Of a DNA stretch of 64,000 nt, positions 52,601 to 64,000 are shown piece after piece; positions within the stretch are counted from its first letter, which is position 1, and each line of letters begins with the position of its first letter. A program made the translations under genes and the position numbers. The DNA comes from Bugulina stolonifera (Eukaryota > Bryozoa > Gymnolaemata > Cheilostomatida > Bugulidae), in contig OW285191.1 in assembly GCA_935421135.1 (NCBI GenBank), positions 6,271,504 through 6,335,503 of the forward strand. The letters run 5' to 3'. The notes under the pieces are model-generated. The model saw only the letters and a list, made by a program, of their open reading frames with translations. It did not search any database and had not been told where the DNA came from.

Positions 52601-55600
52601 GCTAGCCAATTCTGGTTCCGATCTGATATGTCCGTCTGTCCCGACGGAGATGAGTCGCTGCGTAAAATATTATATGTGTGTATGTATGTCATGTCAGTAT
52701 CCGTGTTAAAATCAGTGCTATTTTTGCATGAATGTCAGCCATCTAAGCCTACGTGTGTTTGATCACTGGCAAGGTTTGGTGAGCTTTTTTATTTTTTAGA
52801 CAACAAAAATAAATTTTACCCACAGCTCACATTGTTGGTAGTTTGCCGATCTCACATGGTTAAACTTGCATATCCTGTATAGTTGCTCATATCATCCGAT
52901 TCCTGATGTAGTAACTGTACTATTTATAAGCCTTTATGTTAGCTACTGGAATCTGGAAATTGGGGCTTATAATAATGACATGACTATAACAATGTATTTT
53001 TGTGGTGGTGTTCATGGAATCCCTCAGAATTGTATTTTATCATTGACGTAATGATTCACAATGACAAAATAATACCATGGATTATACACGTGCTGCATAT
53101 ACCTACAGTGATGTAGGCTACATTCGTGTATGTACCATATACATGTTGTAAAAGCATTATTATTATATCTTGTATTATTAACTTTACATCGGGCTGATGT
53201 CATTTCCTGCATCTATACAAGTCAGCAGTTCTTCAATGATCCACTGATTGTATAACATGTCAGTTGATTAATAACTTTAACATCTCAATATTACTTTATC
53301 GTAGTCAATATTTTTCATTATTTCAGTGATGAAAATCATTGGTAGGTCAATTTTTAATTTGCTTTTAACATCTAATAACAATATTTAAAGTAGCTGTTTG
53401 GTTTAAATTCTAAGAGAGTCATATCCATGTAGTAACTGATTTCTAGAGCTGTTTCCTACAGTAGGAAATATTGAAATATTACAACGTAACTCAACATTGT
53501 TATACACAGGAATAATTTGAATACATTTTAATTGAATATTGATTATATTGGAGTTGTCTCCACCCACTTGCATCCTTGTGGACACAAAACTATACATCAA
53601 ATTCTAAGAATGTCAATTTCTCTAAATTTTTTAATTGCACAGCCACATCTATACCGTAGATTTGGGACAGCCATAACATCTATCCTACCAAAAGTTTTTT
53701 TCACTTTTAAAACCTTTCAGTTTTCCAAGTATTGATGCAGTTCTCCGCTCTATTTGCTCAGTAACATTTATTGCTGTTGGCATCCTGTGAATCCTCTTTT
53801 TGACTTATGAATATACGAGCTCCTGACTATTCTGCATGTTCCAAGGATGAACAGACTGTCATTGGATTAGCTATCCTGTGAACGTCTTAAAAAATCAAGT
53901 TGTGTCTATCCAAATTTGTAAATATGCACCATATGACGTTAGTCACACCTACTAATGCCTCGTTGCCAAGGAGGGTATGACACTGCGTCTTCAGTGTCCA
54001 TCAGTAATTATTGTTCATCAGTAATTGTCCATCAGTAATTGTCCATCACTAACTGTCCATCATGCTTGTGGGTGTAATTTAAATATGGATTCCTCCTTAA
54101 CTACAATTCAGTGATTGCACAATTTTCTTTCATGTACTTGATATTGAGGTTATTGGCCTATTTCTGTGTAATACAAATTATGTTAATGCAATGACCCCCA
54201 TTAGCACACATTTCGTAGGCCTGTAGAATATAGACTGTGTGCCTCAAAGTAAGTCTGTGCAAGTTTATTAATACAAATAGAGAGGATATCATAGGACTCT
54301 CTTAAAATCCTAAAAAGGTTAAGATGTACACTATGAGAACAAGTGCTTGACGTCGCCGGTACCTTTTTCTATTTGACTCAACTCTTGAAGACGCCTCAGG
54401 TGCTCAATTACAAGTGAAAAGCTTTACTTGGACACTAGACTTGATGAATTGGAGAAATCTAGGCTGTTTTCATACTGCGATAGGCTATACGGATATACAG
54501 TAGCCCAGTAGCCCGTGTATATAATTGTGTCTAGGGAATGTTGTATAAGGTTTTGCAGTTCAAGATTAGGCCCATGTCTGGCTTCTGTAGTGCGTAAATT
54601 TATACGTATGTATGGGTGTAGTGCTGGCTCCACCCATTTTATGTACAAATTGCCTGGTCATCCTACTGGTATATTCGTCATGAACGACTCCATAACAGGA
54701 TATCCCCATCATTTCCTAGTCGACAATTGGCCTGTGTGCATGTGCATAAGCTCTTGAGAGGCGGCAGCTAAGATTCACTGAGTTATGCAAAAATTTTGTT
54801 ATATAAGCATGTAATTTTTATAGGTCATAAACGTTAGTGCATGCATGTTTTCTTCCTCTTTGATGTCAGTTTACTCACTTGTTAATGTCCATTATTTACA
54901 GGTTTATAGACCAGAAGATGTGCTGAGAGATCCTTTGACCCTGTCGAGTGTTCACCAGGTAGCCACATCTGTAAGGTGAGGTTGGTTAGCGCTACCCATA
55001 GACATAGACATGATAGACATAGACATATTATACTAGATTTAGTCTGTATCTAAAGTATGCACACCTGATGTCATATCAGTAATCTGTTCTCTGCGCTGGA
55101 TTGCTGCCGCGCGCTGTGTCTAAATCTGTGACGAGTCTATGAATATTCACTGACTTGCGAGTCTTCTAGATACACAGGAAGTAATTCTAGCAAAGTAGAA
55201 GATCATGACAAATTTAAACCTCTGCAGGTTTATTAGATATTAGCTTCGATGCAGCATCAAATAAAAATACAGGGTGAAAAAGCATGCCGCTTAACCTAAA
55301 GAACGTGTTGCCATTAACTGCCTTAACTGCAGCCAAACCTATAGGCCATCTGGTAGGCATGATTGATAGGAGGTAACTATTCAGTACATTGATATCAGAT
55401 ATGTATTCCTGGGAAAAAAACATAGAACAGTTCAACCAAACTAACTGCACCACTATTAGATTGCCAAATTGCTCAGTAATTTAACCCCGATGTGTCCTAA
55501 ACCTCCTTAATCTTTATATATAAGGAAGTCTTGAACATTATTTTGTCTAAATAATGTTTATTAAATTATTTTGTGGTCCCATCAAGCACTCACTTAGCAG

Positions 55601-56687
55601 CTTCAATAGACGACCTGGTATGCAAATAAAACATTAGTAGCCTACCAAATGGTTTGGTAATTCACCTGCTGGTTGTTTTCCTTCTTGTCTGTATTTATAG
55701 GCACTGTGCATGTGGTTAACGTAGCAAAGTCTACTGTAGCTTAAAATAAGTGACCTCATTTCTGGCATAAGGAGACATGGAGGCCTGTGACTGGTTTAAC
55801 ACAGACATGGAAGGCTCCACATTTGGTCATTCTTACTGGACAAGTGCCAGAAATGACAATATCTACTTAAACTGGCGGTTTATCTCAGAAATGTGTCACT
55901 AATCCGTTTTGAAAGGGCCGAAGTCACCGGTATCTCCATTATCATTTTTTACCAGTGCTCAAGTTTTTAGATCCTAAATTTAGCAGACAAAAAATGAAGG
56001 CGCTAATCCGAATTTTTTTTGTATCTCCTGTTTTATATTCCCTTGTAGGAACAAGAAAGTAGCTGTGGTGATAGCAGATCTGTGTCACATGGTTGGATTG
56101 TGTTACGGAAACAAAGATGTCTCCACAGATGAGAAGGTTCACATGTTCCTTCTCTCCATGAAGGCTTTTCTCGACATAAGAGGTGCGTAGTGCCTATGAC
56201 GTCATTCCAGACTATACCGGAATTGCTATGCTTCTGTGATTAGTTATTATGTGGAGTTGTTTCCTCTATTCTCTTTTATAAGTTCTTGTCATGCAGTTTT
56301 TAGTAATGCAGTGCACCAAACTTGGGTTGTTACCAATTCTGTGGAGAAAGCTAATTGTATTGGGAGGGGGGCATGTAAGCTCTTTCACACGAACTCTTAG
56401 CATAGAAAATTTGCCGTGTTGTCGTGAGATTATCTACCTTCTCTCCACTGCACTCTGACTTATGCTATGTGCATGTAGTTTGTATGTCTAATACAATCAT
56501 GTATATCTATTCCATATTAGATAGAGAGACATCAGTTATAGCTGTGTGCCAATCTTACTGTCAGACTGAGTACCTAAAGCCTCACTTTACATACTTGTTT
56601 GGGATGGTAGCAGTTGACTCTCTTACCGCCCCTTCTCTCACCACACAGAACCGTACTCTAATCAACTCTACTACCACTAAACATTGA
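43687..56687 (+). CDS. Predicted secretory protein: MRH lectin domain, IPT/TIG domain, NSF-like AAA+ D1 and degenerate D2
   Basis: Fifteen exons: 43687-43737, 44078-44288, 44603-44751, 45188-45347, 45909-46164, 46617-46774, 47342-47469, 47655-47770, 47874-48005, 48237-48314, 49808-49927, 52165-52489, 54902-54975, 56049-56182, 56521-56687; 2259 nt, 752 residues. Residues 1-27: hydrophobic core [14 protein letters not shown], a signal peptide. About 30-190: MRH domain as in IGF2R ([53 protein letters not shown]), keeping the Cys pattern and the binding Arg. About 195-275: IPT/TIG ([29 protein letters not shown]). About 310-530: AAA+ D1 closest to NSF, with P-loop [22 protein letters not shown], Walker [10 protein letters not shown], sensor VIGLTNR and arginine fingers LLRPGR. 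About 570-750: D2-like, no P-loop, Walker B changed to VIADL. Family roles are known; the combination and a lumenal site are inference. AATAAA at 57305 is a likely poly(A) signal. Confidence 0.8.
44979..45134. mobile_element. Fold-back MITE in intron 3 of the MRH-AAA gene
   Basis: 156 bp, almost entirely inverted repeat: GATGAAAAGT and TTTTTGTTTT..TTGTTATCCTTAT on the left, mirrored on the right. ATT adjoins both ends and may be a 3-bp target duplication. No coding capacity. Confidence 0.7.
45407..45505 (+). repeat. About 21-bp tandem repeat in intron 4
   Basis: Four to five units of AGAGGTGTACTGATAGCTAT with changes. Confidence 0.85.
46790..47280. repeat. Palindromic and ACATGTA-rich repeats in intron 6
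   Basis: 46799-46838 is a perfect inverted repeat: GGAAGCACATGGTATATA, TGTG, then its complement. It is followed by diverged inverted copies of GGAAGTACATG words to about 46960. From 47035 to 47280 there are irregular tandem units of about 35-40 bp (ACTTGACCTACATGT, ACATATAAGTATA). Open frames here are artefacts. Confidence 0.85.
47592..47608. repeat. Poly(C) run of 17 followed by (AC)n
   Basis: A homopolymer in intron 7, followed by a short ACACACAC run. Length may be unstable or mis-sequenced. Confidence 0.9.
48549..48668 (-). mobile_element. tRNA-derived SINE, copy 1
   Basis: On the minus strand it reads GCTGGTGCAGCGG (A-box-like), CTGTGCTAGGCGATTAGG and CTGTTTCAAACAG (diverged B box). 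It matches copy 2 at 49480 over about 70 bp. Intron 10 of the MRH-AAA gene. Confidence 0.7.
49160..49374. mobile_element. Palindromic MITE, 215 bp, intron 10 of the MRH-AAA gene
   Basis: Two arms of about 100 bp, from GTTAGGG to CCCTAAC, nearly complementary (TTTTTAGCAAGGAAT, TTTGAGCAGTCAGAGACTTG and partners), with a loop around TCCCTGGGA (49262-49270). ATT adjoins both ends. Part of its arm sequence (GGTATTTTCATGGATTTG, CCTTGCTAAAAAT) recurs once more at 49567-49619, after SINE copy 2. Confidence 0.85.
49476..49625 (+). mobile_element. tRNA-derived SINE, copy 2
   Basis: The head GCTGGTGTAGTGGTAGCATG carries an A box, and GGGTTCAAACCCC (about 49544) is a good B box. The two are about 50 bp apart as in RNA polymerase III promoters. 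The body CTGTGCTAGGCGATTAGGTG is shared with copy 1. The tail reuses sequence of the adjacent palindromic element. It is not a functional tRNA because the acceptor and anticodon stems do not pair. Confidence 0.75.
49928..52164 (+). other. Intron 11 of the MRH-AAA gene, nothing recognised
   Basis: 2.2 kb between donor GTATGT and acceptor CACAG. Short open frames show no family resemblance and no terminal repeats were noticed. Confidence 0.5.
52490..54901 (+). other. Intron 12 of the MRH-AAA gene, nothing recognised
   Basis: 2.4 kb. A short tandem of CCATCAGTAATTGT occurs at about 53998-54062 (three to four units). No exon or transposon protein was found. Confidence 0.5.
54976..56048 (+). other. 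Intron 13 of the MRH-AAA gene, nothing recognised
   Basis: 1.1 kb. A short tandem of GACATAGACAT lies at about 55002-55026. No coding pattern was seen. Confidence 0.5.
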
Positions 56688-59600
56688 TAAAGATAGACAG
56701 GTATGAAGTTGTTTGTAAGACGCCTGTATCCGGTAACTATTGAACTTATAACCAGTTATCCACCTATCAAATGTAATACAAATGTGTCTGGTGATGGAAG
56801 ATCTGTACAACTTTTGGAAAATATCGATGGAAGGGTTGTGGGCTTGAACAAAGATCAACAGAATGTCTGTTCCTCTCCAGCTGGTAGCACCCTAAACATT
56901 AGTACGAGTATATTGGTGTACTACCAAAGTTCACTCCAATTCTAGTCTGACTGTTTACTATTTACAACATCACTTTGCTGGATATTCGGCTCTATAATTG
57001 AATATAGGCAGCATTTACATTTGACCTACATGTATATTATTATTATATATTTACTTTTTATTATCTGGTGATCATATAATTTTTCCCTATACTTTATAGG
57101 TGATTTTTGTATTTTATATAAAATGCTACAATGTTTGTTGAGACACCAACAATAATTAAATGGAGGACTCCTAAATGAGAATCTTAGAAAGGATGTAAAA
57201 GTTCAAAAACACAGCTAGGGCTTAACATTTACCCAGTGTCCCATAACTATACCATAAGTAATGTATCACATCATATTAGACTAGTTCTGTCTCCATTTAA
57301 TTGCAATAAAATCATTCATTAATAACTCTTAATTTTGACTAATTACTCTCTCCTGCTCAGATAAATAATATCATAAGACATCAACACTAAAATACATGAT
57401 ATAAAGCTTGCAACTGCCGCGTCATGTGTGTCTATTAATTAGTTGTAATACCTACTTGTATGTGGTGTTGGATACTTCAGCAAATATACTGCCATTTGAC
57501 CTATTTTACTGATAAATGCAAGTTTTCAACAATATACTTGCTGCAGAAGTCACTTCATATCTGGTTATTCTCTCTATCACTACTACATGCCCATTGACCA
57601 ATAGTTGTATTGTTAGCCATTCAAAGCATGTGGAAAACAAAGCCAGAGACCTGATCCTCTATTATAGAGAAGCGATGTAGTGGGTAGATAATATAAAGGA
57701 GTTGTCTTCTCTGTGTTCTGTAGATCATTTGCCAAACCTCAACCATAAATAATAGAACGATCTTACATGGATTTTCTACTCACTCCTTACTGGTAAAATC
57801 TTATTGCTCCAGTGGAACCCTAATTCCCATAGTACTTTTGGGTGCTCTTTGGTCAAAAGAAGTTGTTTTACTCTCTACTGTACAATAGCCGCGCCTTCAC
57901 ACACATGATCTAAAATATGAAATATGCTGGTGCTCAGGTTAAATTTTGGCTTGCATAGGTACGAACAGGTAAGCGTCAAAGTGGTGTGTCGCCTTGTTGT
58001 ACCATCCTCTATCAATATCTTTTACCTGTATTAGCCAATTACCAGAAAATTATTTTATAAAATTTATATTTTATAGAATTTCCTTATTGTAAAGATTGTC
58101 AAAAAAAGGAGGATTTGCAGATTTAACCAACCGCAAGCTTTTCTCAGGCTACTCTCTGCTCTAACATGTAGGTGAACATCATTTGCAGACATCCTCTGCA
58201 AAAGTCGATGGTGTTGCAGTTCAGTTTTGATATTCTATTACCATTCACCCTAAGGTAATTCTCTTTCCATGAAGTAATTAGATAGAATTATGCTCTGAAC
58301 ACTGTCCCACAGCAAATAATTACCATGGTGGCAGTGTTCTCTATCAGATTATCCTGTTTCATTATATACCATTTACCATATACCATTTATTATAATTATT
58401 TATGATTACACTTCTAATGGTGTAATTAACATATGCTATGTATAATATATTATATTAAAATAACCTAATTTATTAAGAATAATAATATATTTATGAAGCA
58501 CTTTTATTCATAAGTAGGTTCTTGGTGAGACCATCTATGCTTTTGCGCTGAAAATATGTAGGCCGTTTTATTTAGTGTGGTATCCCAGAAGGCCTCACAC
58601 TTCCTGCAAATTCGTTACATAAGAAATAAAATTAGTTTATGTAATAATGATACTATTACTGTCTTATTTATTAGACAGATAATCTTCAATCTCTTACGTA
58701 ATATTTAAATCTATAATCCGTGACTTGTGACAAGCACCCTGGGAGTTCATTAACTTTCTGCTCATGATGGAAGTGGAATCACTGGGCGCTGTCTGACTAG
58801 TGGCTACTTCCTCTCATTATGTAATAGCAGCAGCAGTACCTCAATACTTGACTTACTGAGGATCTCCTGGTGGCTGCCGATCGATACCTCAATGATCCAA
58901 TTGACACCTGGGAAATTTTCTTCTGATATTTCCTCTCATGTTATGTAATGCCCGTCTCTGTTTCCTTCCATAAATTATGGTAGATATCTAGTTAGTCAGT
59001 TGCTACTGTTTATTAGCAGTGTACCAGTTGGCATAATAAACATGTTTGATAACATACTCTTATGCAAGCATGCAAAGCAATTTGCCATCAGTTGAATATC
59101 CAATTATCTTGCTGCCCGATGTGATCTCTCAAGTTACCTATGTCACTCTTTCCTCTTTCGTATTCATCTCTCAAATTTGACTCGCCACAGCATTGTAAAC
59201 TACAACTACTTATTCTGGTTTCTCTTCAGTGAACAAAGGTGATTAAGTAGCCCATACTGGTATCACATGTACATGTATGCAATAGATGTATTATATATTA
59301 TATTACATACCTGTACATGCAATATCATGGATAAAATGAAAATATGACGAATATATTCTCAAAATTGTCAACAAAGTGTGTATAATGAATTATGATGTTC
59401 GAACCTAAACTTGTATTTTTTCGCACGTTTTTGCTCCGACCTGTTTTGGCAGAGAATTAGATGGTCATTGGGTCAATGAACTCTCAGCTTTAATCATCAT
59501 TGCATATTATTTTTTATCAAGGGCAATAAAAGGTGTTCCAGCGGCAGAGGGCTGTCACTGGCCGGCACCAATATATTGCCATGTAGGCATAGTTGTTGAC

Positions 59601-60310
59601 ATTCATTAGAGGTCTGGTGAAACAAGACTATTTACTGCTATGAACTACATGACACCAAGAGATTATAATTACCAGTAATTAAATCATTAGCTTATTTAAT
59701 ATACCCATTTGGAACATTACCAATTTAAACTTTGTAAAGACATAAGACCATGGGAACAAGGTTGTGTTTCTAATGATAATTATAGATGGTGTCCAGAAAG
59801 CTTGCCAGTCCATCTTACTATCTACATGCAAGGGTATCCATTATCACAGCAGATATATTTTCACAGGAATATCCTATAGTAATTTTTAGTCAGTCTTTAC
59901 TTTCCAGGCACCAGAGTTTGAGCACTGTCTGAACACCACTACTGGTACCACCACGACCATGTCACTTTGGATTCGATACCATCCTCATAATCAATCAAAC
60001 CACGTACTCCAAAGGTCAAAGATAGAATTTTTCTCAAAAGTTATTCAAATTTTTCCCAAGAAGTTTCAGAGGGTCATTGAATCGTATGAGTATCCACCTT
60101 GCATCTTGAACACAGCAACAGCCCACAACAATATAATAATTATATTGTACTTCTATGAGAGAAAGCTCTTAGACTTTGCAGTACATATTATTTGCATGAT
60201 AGTGGCATAGAGCAGGGAGTATATGGTGTGTACCCACCTCAATTGTAGTGGTTATATGGCCAGCAGGCGTGTACCCTCATATTAATAGCTAGCCTCTCCC
60301 ATGCAGTCAC
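56688..60310. other. 3' region of the MRH-AAA gene and intergenic DNA, no gene seen
   Basis: AATAAA at 57305-57310 is the likely poly(A) signal of the upstream gene. Beyond it I see no exon-like pattern; the longest frames (60 to 90 codons) have no family resemblance. Confidence 0.45.
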
Positions 60311-60383
60311 TGTGGACCTGGTAGTGTAGTGGTAGAGTGCTTGACTATCATTCATAGGGTCTTGAGTTTAAATCTCACCAGAG
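60311..60383 (+). repeat. tRNA-like sequence (pseudo-tRNA or SINE head)
   Basis: TAGTGTAGTGGTAGAGTGC resembles a tRNA D-arm and A box, and TTGAGTTTAAATCTCACC a T-arm and B box. Acceptor ends GACCTGG and CCAGAGC pair only in part, and the T-stem has about four pairs. A run of T follows at 60390. More likely a decayed tRNA or a SINE head than a working tRNA. Confidence 0.5.
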
Positions 60384-63300
60384 CATCTCTTTTTCATTTT
60401 AGTAATTCATTAATTTCTTAGTTACTATAAGATTAAGTAGATAGCTATACAATACTAATCTGTAAGATTGCATGCACCGTGTACACACCTCAATTGTTCC
60501 ACTTCGAACACTAGCATGGAGGCTATTGTGTGATCGGCATATGGAATTTTACATTAGTTTAGAAAATATCTAATTTCTTCTCTTCTTCATGATAGGCCTA
60601 GCAGGCACATAGTATAATACCTTCACAGCCCACACGGAATTGTCTACACATGTCATGGTTCCTGCTGCTGAACAGTGATATAGTTTTGCTAGGTGATCTT
60701 CCACACTGTAACCACTTCATGAAGGTGGCACTCAACCCCCCCCCCCCCATCACTTTTACAAGGCCTATGCATGCAAGATGAATTGTGTTGCTGAAGAAAC
60801 ATGTTTAGAATATTCCAGTTGGCTCACAGAACATAGTACAGAATTGAAAGGCAAATAAACACAACAACTTCTCAGCAAGTATTACAGACAACATTAACGT
60901 AAGCGAGGTTCCGAACTAGTTGTATCAATCAGATTAAAGGTACATGTATTATTGTAGATAAGCTGAGATGAAGGATGTAAACTAAAATCCAGTATAAAAC
61001 ACTAGATTACTTTCAGTTAAGAGCGATTATGTTAAATATTTGGTTAGTATATCCAGCAATCACATTGAATATTCCAACATCTACGTAATTCAGATTGTTT
61101 TTGAACCTATTGGTTTAATTGCACTTGGAATGTTATCTCATAATTCCAACAGTGCATGTTTACCTACTGACAGTCTATGATCCACATGTATCTTTACCAG
61201 CCCTAATTGTAGGTCATCTTTCTAGGTAATCTTCTTTTCTATGTGACATAAATTCCTACATGCATGCACAAGAGTGGCAGGATACATGTCAGAAGTCGAG
61301 ATTTCCGACCACCTGTAGACTACAAGGAAATTCCACCATGCTGGACTCCAACTACAGTTCTCCACAGACTTGAAACTGTGAACAAATCTGTCGTCTTGGC
61401 TGTAATTAAGTGGTCTAAATGACTAAGAAAAAGAATTTTTTTGCATGTAAATGTTTTAGAAAGATGAAAGTGTAATGTAGAGCTAGTTGAAGTGAGATAA
61501 ACATCATAATGGGTGTTTTGCAATCAACTCCGATAGTTGGTAGTTCCCAATGCTATTTAAATTACTGCAAAATATTCTTCACTGACTAGAAAAATAAAAC
61601 AAATTGTAGGGCAGCTGTTAACTCTTAAGAAAGCTGAAGATAACCAACATCAGGTTTAAATTATCTGTTATGAGATGTGATAGTGCATGCTTGTTCATTT
61701 AGACTACTTACTGTAGATATTCTAGGTTCCACTCCAAGTTCCATTATTGTTTCATAGGATATTATGCTGATAACATGAAGGTGTTTGGCATGGCTAGGCC
61801 TATATACTCGTATTTCGCAATGATGTTATACCCTATATATAAATATATGTATATATAATTTATCTTTCCATTAAATAATTATCTTTAATTAATTCATCGT
61901 ATTAGCTTATTTGGTGAATGAGCTGTGGGAAGAAAAATTGAATATCTTTACATAAAATTTTAATTATAGAATAAATTATATTTAAAGATTATGTAATACC
62001 TAGGGATTAAATAAGCTGTCATATTTATACACTAGTTGTAACTTAGCTTAGATGCTCAGGGAATGTGATTGGACAAAACCTGTATTAGCTGATGCTGTAA
62101 TGCGCAAGATGAATTAATTCTAGTAAATAGACTACACGTGTGCTGGTATCTAGTTTTGTCTACATATACTCCGTAATGACATATTGCGAAACATGTGTGT
62201 CTCCGACTTTATTGAAATCCCAGTCTCCATGAGAATATTTCATTGAGCTCCAAGTCATGTATACATTATTAGGTGATGGAGTAGGGGTCTTTGTATTTTA
62301 TTAGAAACGCAAATACTCTCATTTAGTCTGCACCTCACATAGTCAAATCTATAGAACTTTTTCTTGCCATCCAGTCGATGCGCTGATACATTTGATGCTG
62401 AAAAAAATCTCCCTCCTTTCGAGCAATCTCCGAATCTTATTGTGGCAAGGACCATAAAAGTAGATAGCCAACGAAACATGCTGAATTATAATAGTTCTAC
62501 AACTTTGAATTTCGTTCACATTTTTACACGATAGAATTACCTTCGTGTTTTTTAGTTTTGTTAAGGCTCTACCACATAAATCTGTAAATTTTCAGATGTT
62601 TGGGTGAGCTTTAAACAATCTGATGCCAGAGCGGATGTCTCCTTAAAAATGTATAGATCCCTCCAGATTCTCCAGTTCTCTCATCAGTGACTAATAATAA
62701 AAAGGTGGATTTTATATTATAAAACGAACATTAAAAGGCATACAGCCATGTAGGTTTGTACATGATTAAGATAGCATAGATTAGGATATCTATCACTGTA
62801 CTAAGAGGGGTTATGTCTCTGTATCTTACTGTATGGACTGGGGATTAAAGTCTTGTAATAAATTACTGGTCCTTGCAAATCTAAACCACCTTTTGCAACA
62901 TTTAATTTAATTTGGTTAATTAGTAACACTTCACAAATAATTGAATATTTTCAGCAGTTGATCTCCCTGTCAGGTCTTGAGATTGATGTTGGTTTGTGGT
63001 GAACAAGACTTCCTATAATGAGGCAGAACAAAAACAATCTAATCATCTATATTTTAATGATTTTTTAAAGGATCCACAAATTGAAAATTTAAATTTAATT
63101 GCTTGCTATTAATAAGCATTCCTAGGAAGATTAAAGGGTAGTTATACATATACATGTAACTGTTGTGAATACTAGAGCTGTATTTACATTTACAGAGAGT
63201 TAAAGAGAGGGCTGTGCAGATATGCCACCCACTTATAGCAGTCTAGTGTAGCTTAAGTTTCACTAGCTGAAAAATATATGGGGAGCACAACTTCCAGAGA

Positions 63301-63615
63301 ATGCGTAGAAATAGCCGAGACAAGGTGTGAGGAAGCTATTTTATTTGTTGGTTTGTTTGTTTACTTTACCTTCATCAACACAAACAATGCTTAGAATTAA
63401 AGGGATAAAAAAGACAGAAATTTAACAGAGCATTAGTGCACCAGATCAGGTTAGGAGTAAACAACTCTTTATTTCTATAAAGTTGCAATTCTAATTAAAA
63501 AGATGGGATACCTTACTGGTCCTTGAGCCTTTCTCTAAAGTACATTTGGTGTATGGTAGCTCTGCTGTGTATCAGCTATTACAGACTGGAAACCATAAAT
63601 ATGTTGATATTCAAG
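60384..63615. other. Intergenic DNA, no gene seen
   Basis: A poly(C) run lies at about 60737-60747. No exon, transposon protein or paired terminal repeat was recognised. Confidence 0.45.
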
Positions 63616-63619
63616 TCAG

Positions 63620-63775
63620 CAAAGTGTTGATATGTGACAAAGTGTTGATGTGTGACAAAGTGTTGATATGTGACAAAGTGTTGATATGTGACAAAGTGTT
63701 GATATGTGACAAAGTGTTGATATGTGACAAAGTGTTGATATGTGACAAGTGTTGATATGTGACAAAGTGTTGATA
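63620..63775. repeat. 18-bp minisatellite
   Basis: Eight to nine units of GTTGATATGTGACAAAGT, one of them shortened. Because 18 is a multiple of three, open frames run through it on both strands; these are artefacts. Confidence 0.95.
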
Positions 63776-64000
63776 CATAGTAAGTGTTTGCTAACACTTG
63801 GACATTATGGTAATAATATTTATTATCACATAGTGGACTCCCTTTCAGAACAAGCATTAATCACACCAAAACACTGCAGTGCATTCGGCTATTAAATGCA
63901 GCCTTATATGAACCAGTACAATTTCCTAACATGCCTATTGTCATCCAAAATACCATTCTGTAAAATTATCAGCATGAATTCTATTATGTGCCATTTAGAA

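Noticed and set aside
43687..56687. Two separate genes (MRH-IPT and NSF-like AAA)
   Set aside because: Phases match at 46164/46617, no poly(A) signal or new start exon is evident between them, and the total is a multiple of three. It remains the main alternative because a TGA overlaps the donor.
59959..60210. 83-codon plus-strand frame
   Set aside because: No recognisable domain and no supporting exon structure.
60311..60383. Functional tRNA gene
   Set aside because: Acceptor and anticodon stems pair poorly; listed only as tRNA-like.
62255..62479. 74-codon minus-strand frame with coding-like composition
   Set aside because: No family pattern, no flanking exons and no splice sites that extend it.
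63546..63857. Open frames with six-residue repeats on both strands
   Set aside because: Products of the 18-bp minisatellite.

Overview
The window is nuclear DNA of an animal. It is AT-rich, its genes are split into many short exons with ordinary GT-AG introns, and it carries metazoan genes (MGAT1, MEMO1, DZANK1) plus a wide range of transposons (hAT, Tc1/mariner, piggyBac, BEL/Pao, Gypsy-type LTR elements, a LINE, tRNA-derived SINEs). The compact genes, frequent ACATGTACATGTA-type words and divergent protein sequences suggest a marine invertebrate, perhaps a sponge or other early-branching animal. The sequence alone does not settle the phylum.

Layout: (1) 428-2459 (+), the last six exons of MGAT1 (GnT-I). 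(2) 3382-27512 (+), MEMO1 in eight exons. Its first coding exon lies only 0.9 kb after MGAT1, and its first intron is about 19.3 kb and packed with mobile elements: a hAT MITE made of GACTT-type repeats, a LINE tail, two MADF-BESS gene remnants, a piggyBac remnant, a BEL/Pao gag split by a later Gypsy-type insertion, a complete Tc1 element, and two tandem DUF7869-like genes. (3) 28518-37194 (-), DZANK1 in 16 exons, convergent with MEMO1; a palindrome carrying a poly(A) signal on each strand lies between them. (4) 39243-42690, a young gag-protease-only LTR retrotransposon with identical LTRs and a perfect 5-bp target duplication. (5) 43687-56687 (+), a 15-exon gene predicted to encode signal peptide, mannose-6-phosphate-receptor-homology (MRH) lectin domain, IPT/TIG domain, NSF-type AAA+ D1 with intact catalytic motifs, and a D2 domain without a P-loop. 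(6) 57.3-64 kb, no recognisable gene, only a tRNA-like sequence and a minisatellite.

The exon models were built by hand from reading frame, splice consensus and remembered family patterns. For MEMO1, DZANK1 and the MRH-AAA gene the summed exon lengths are exact multiples of three (304, 777 and 752 codons plus stop), and MGAT1 is in frame from its first visible codon to the stop. That supports the models strongly.

The MRH-IPT-NSF architecture is the best candidate for something undescribed. An AAA+ ATPase of the NSF type is normally cytosolic, yet here it follows a secretion signal and a glycan-binding domain. Several introns also contain repeat arrays that copy splice sites: a 47-bp minisatellite repeating the MEMO1 exon 6 donor about 14 times, and a 44-bp repeat tripling an MGAT1 acceptor.
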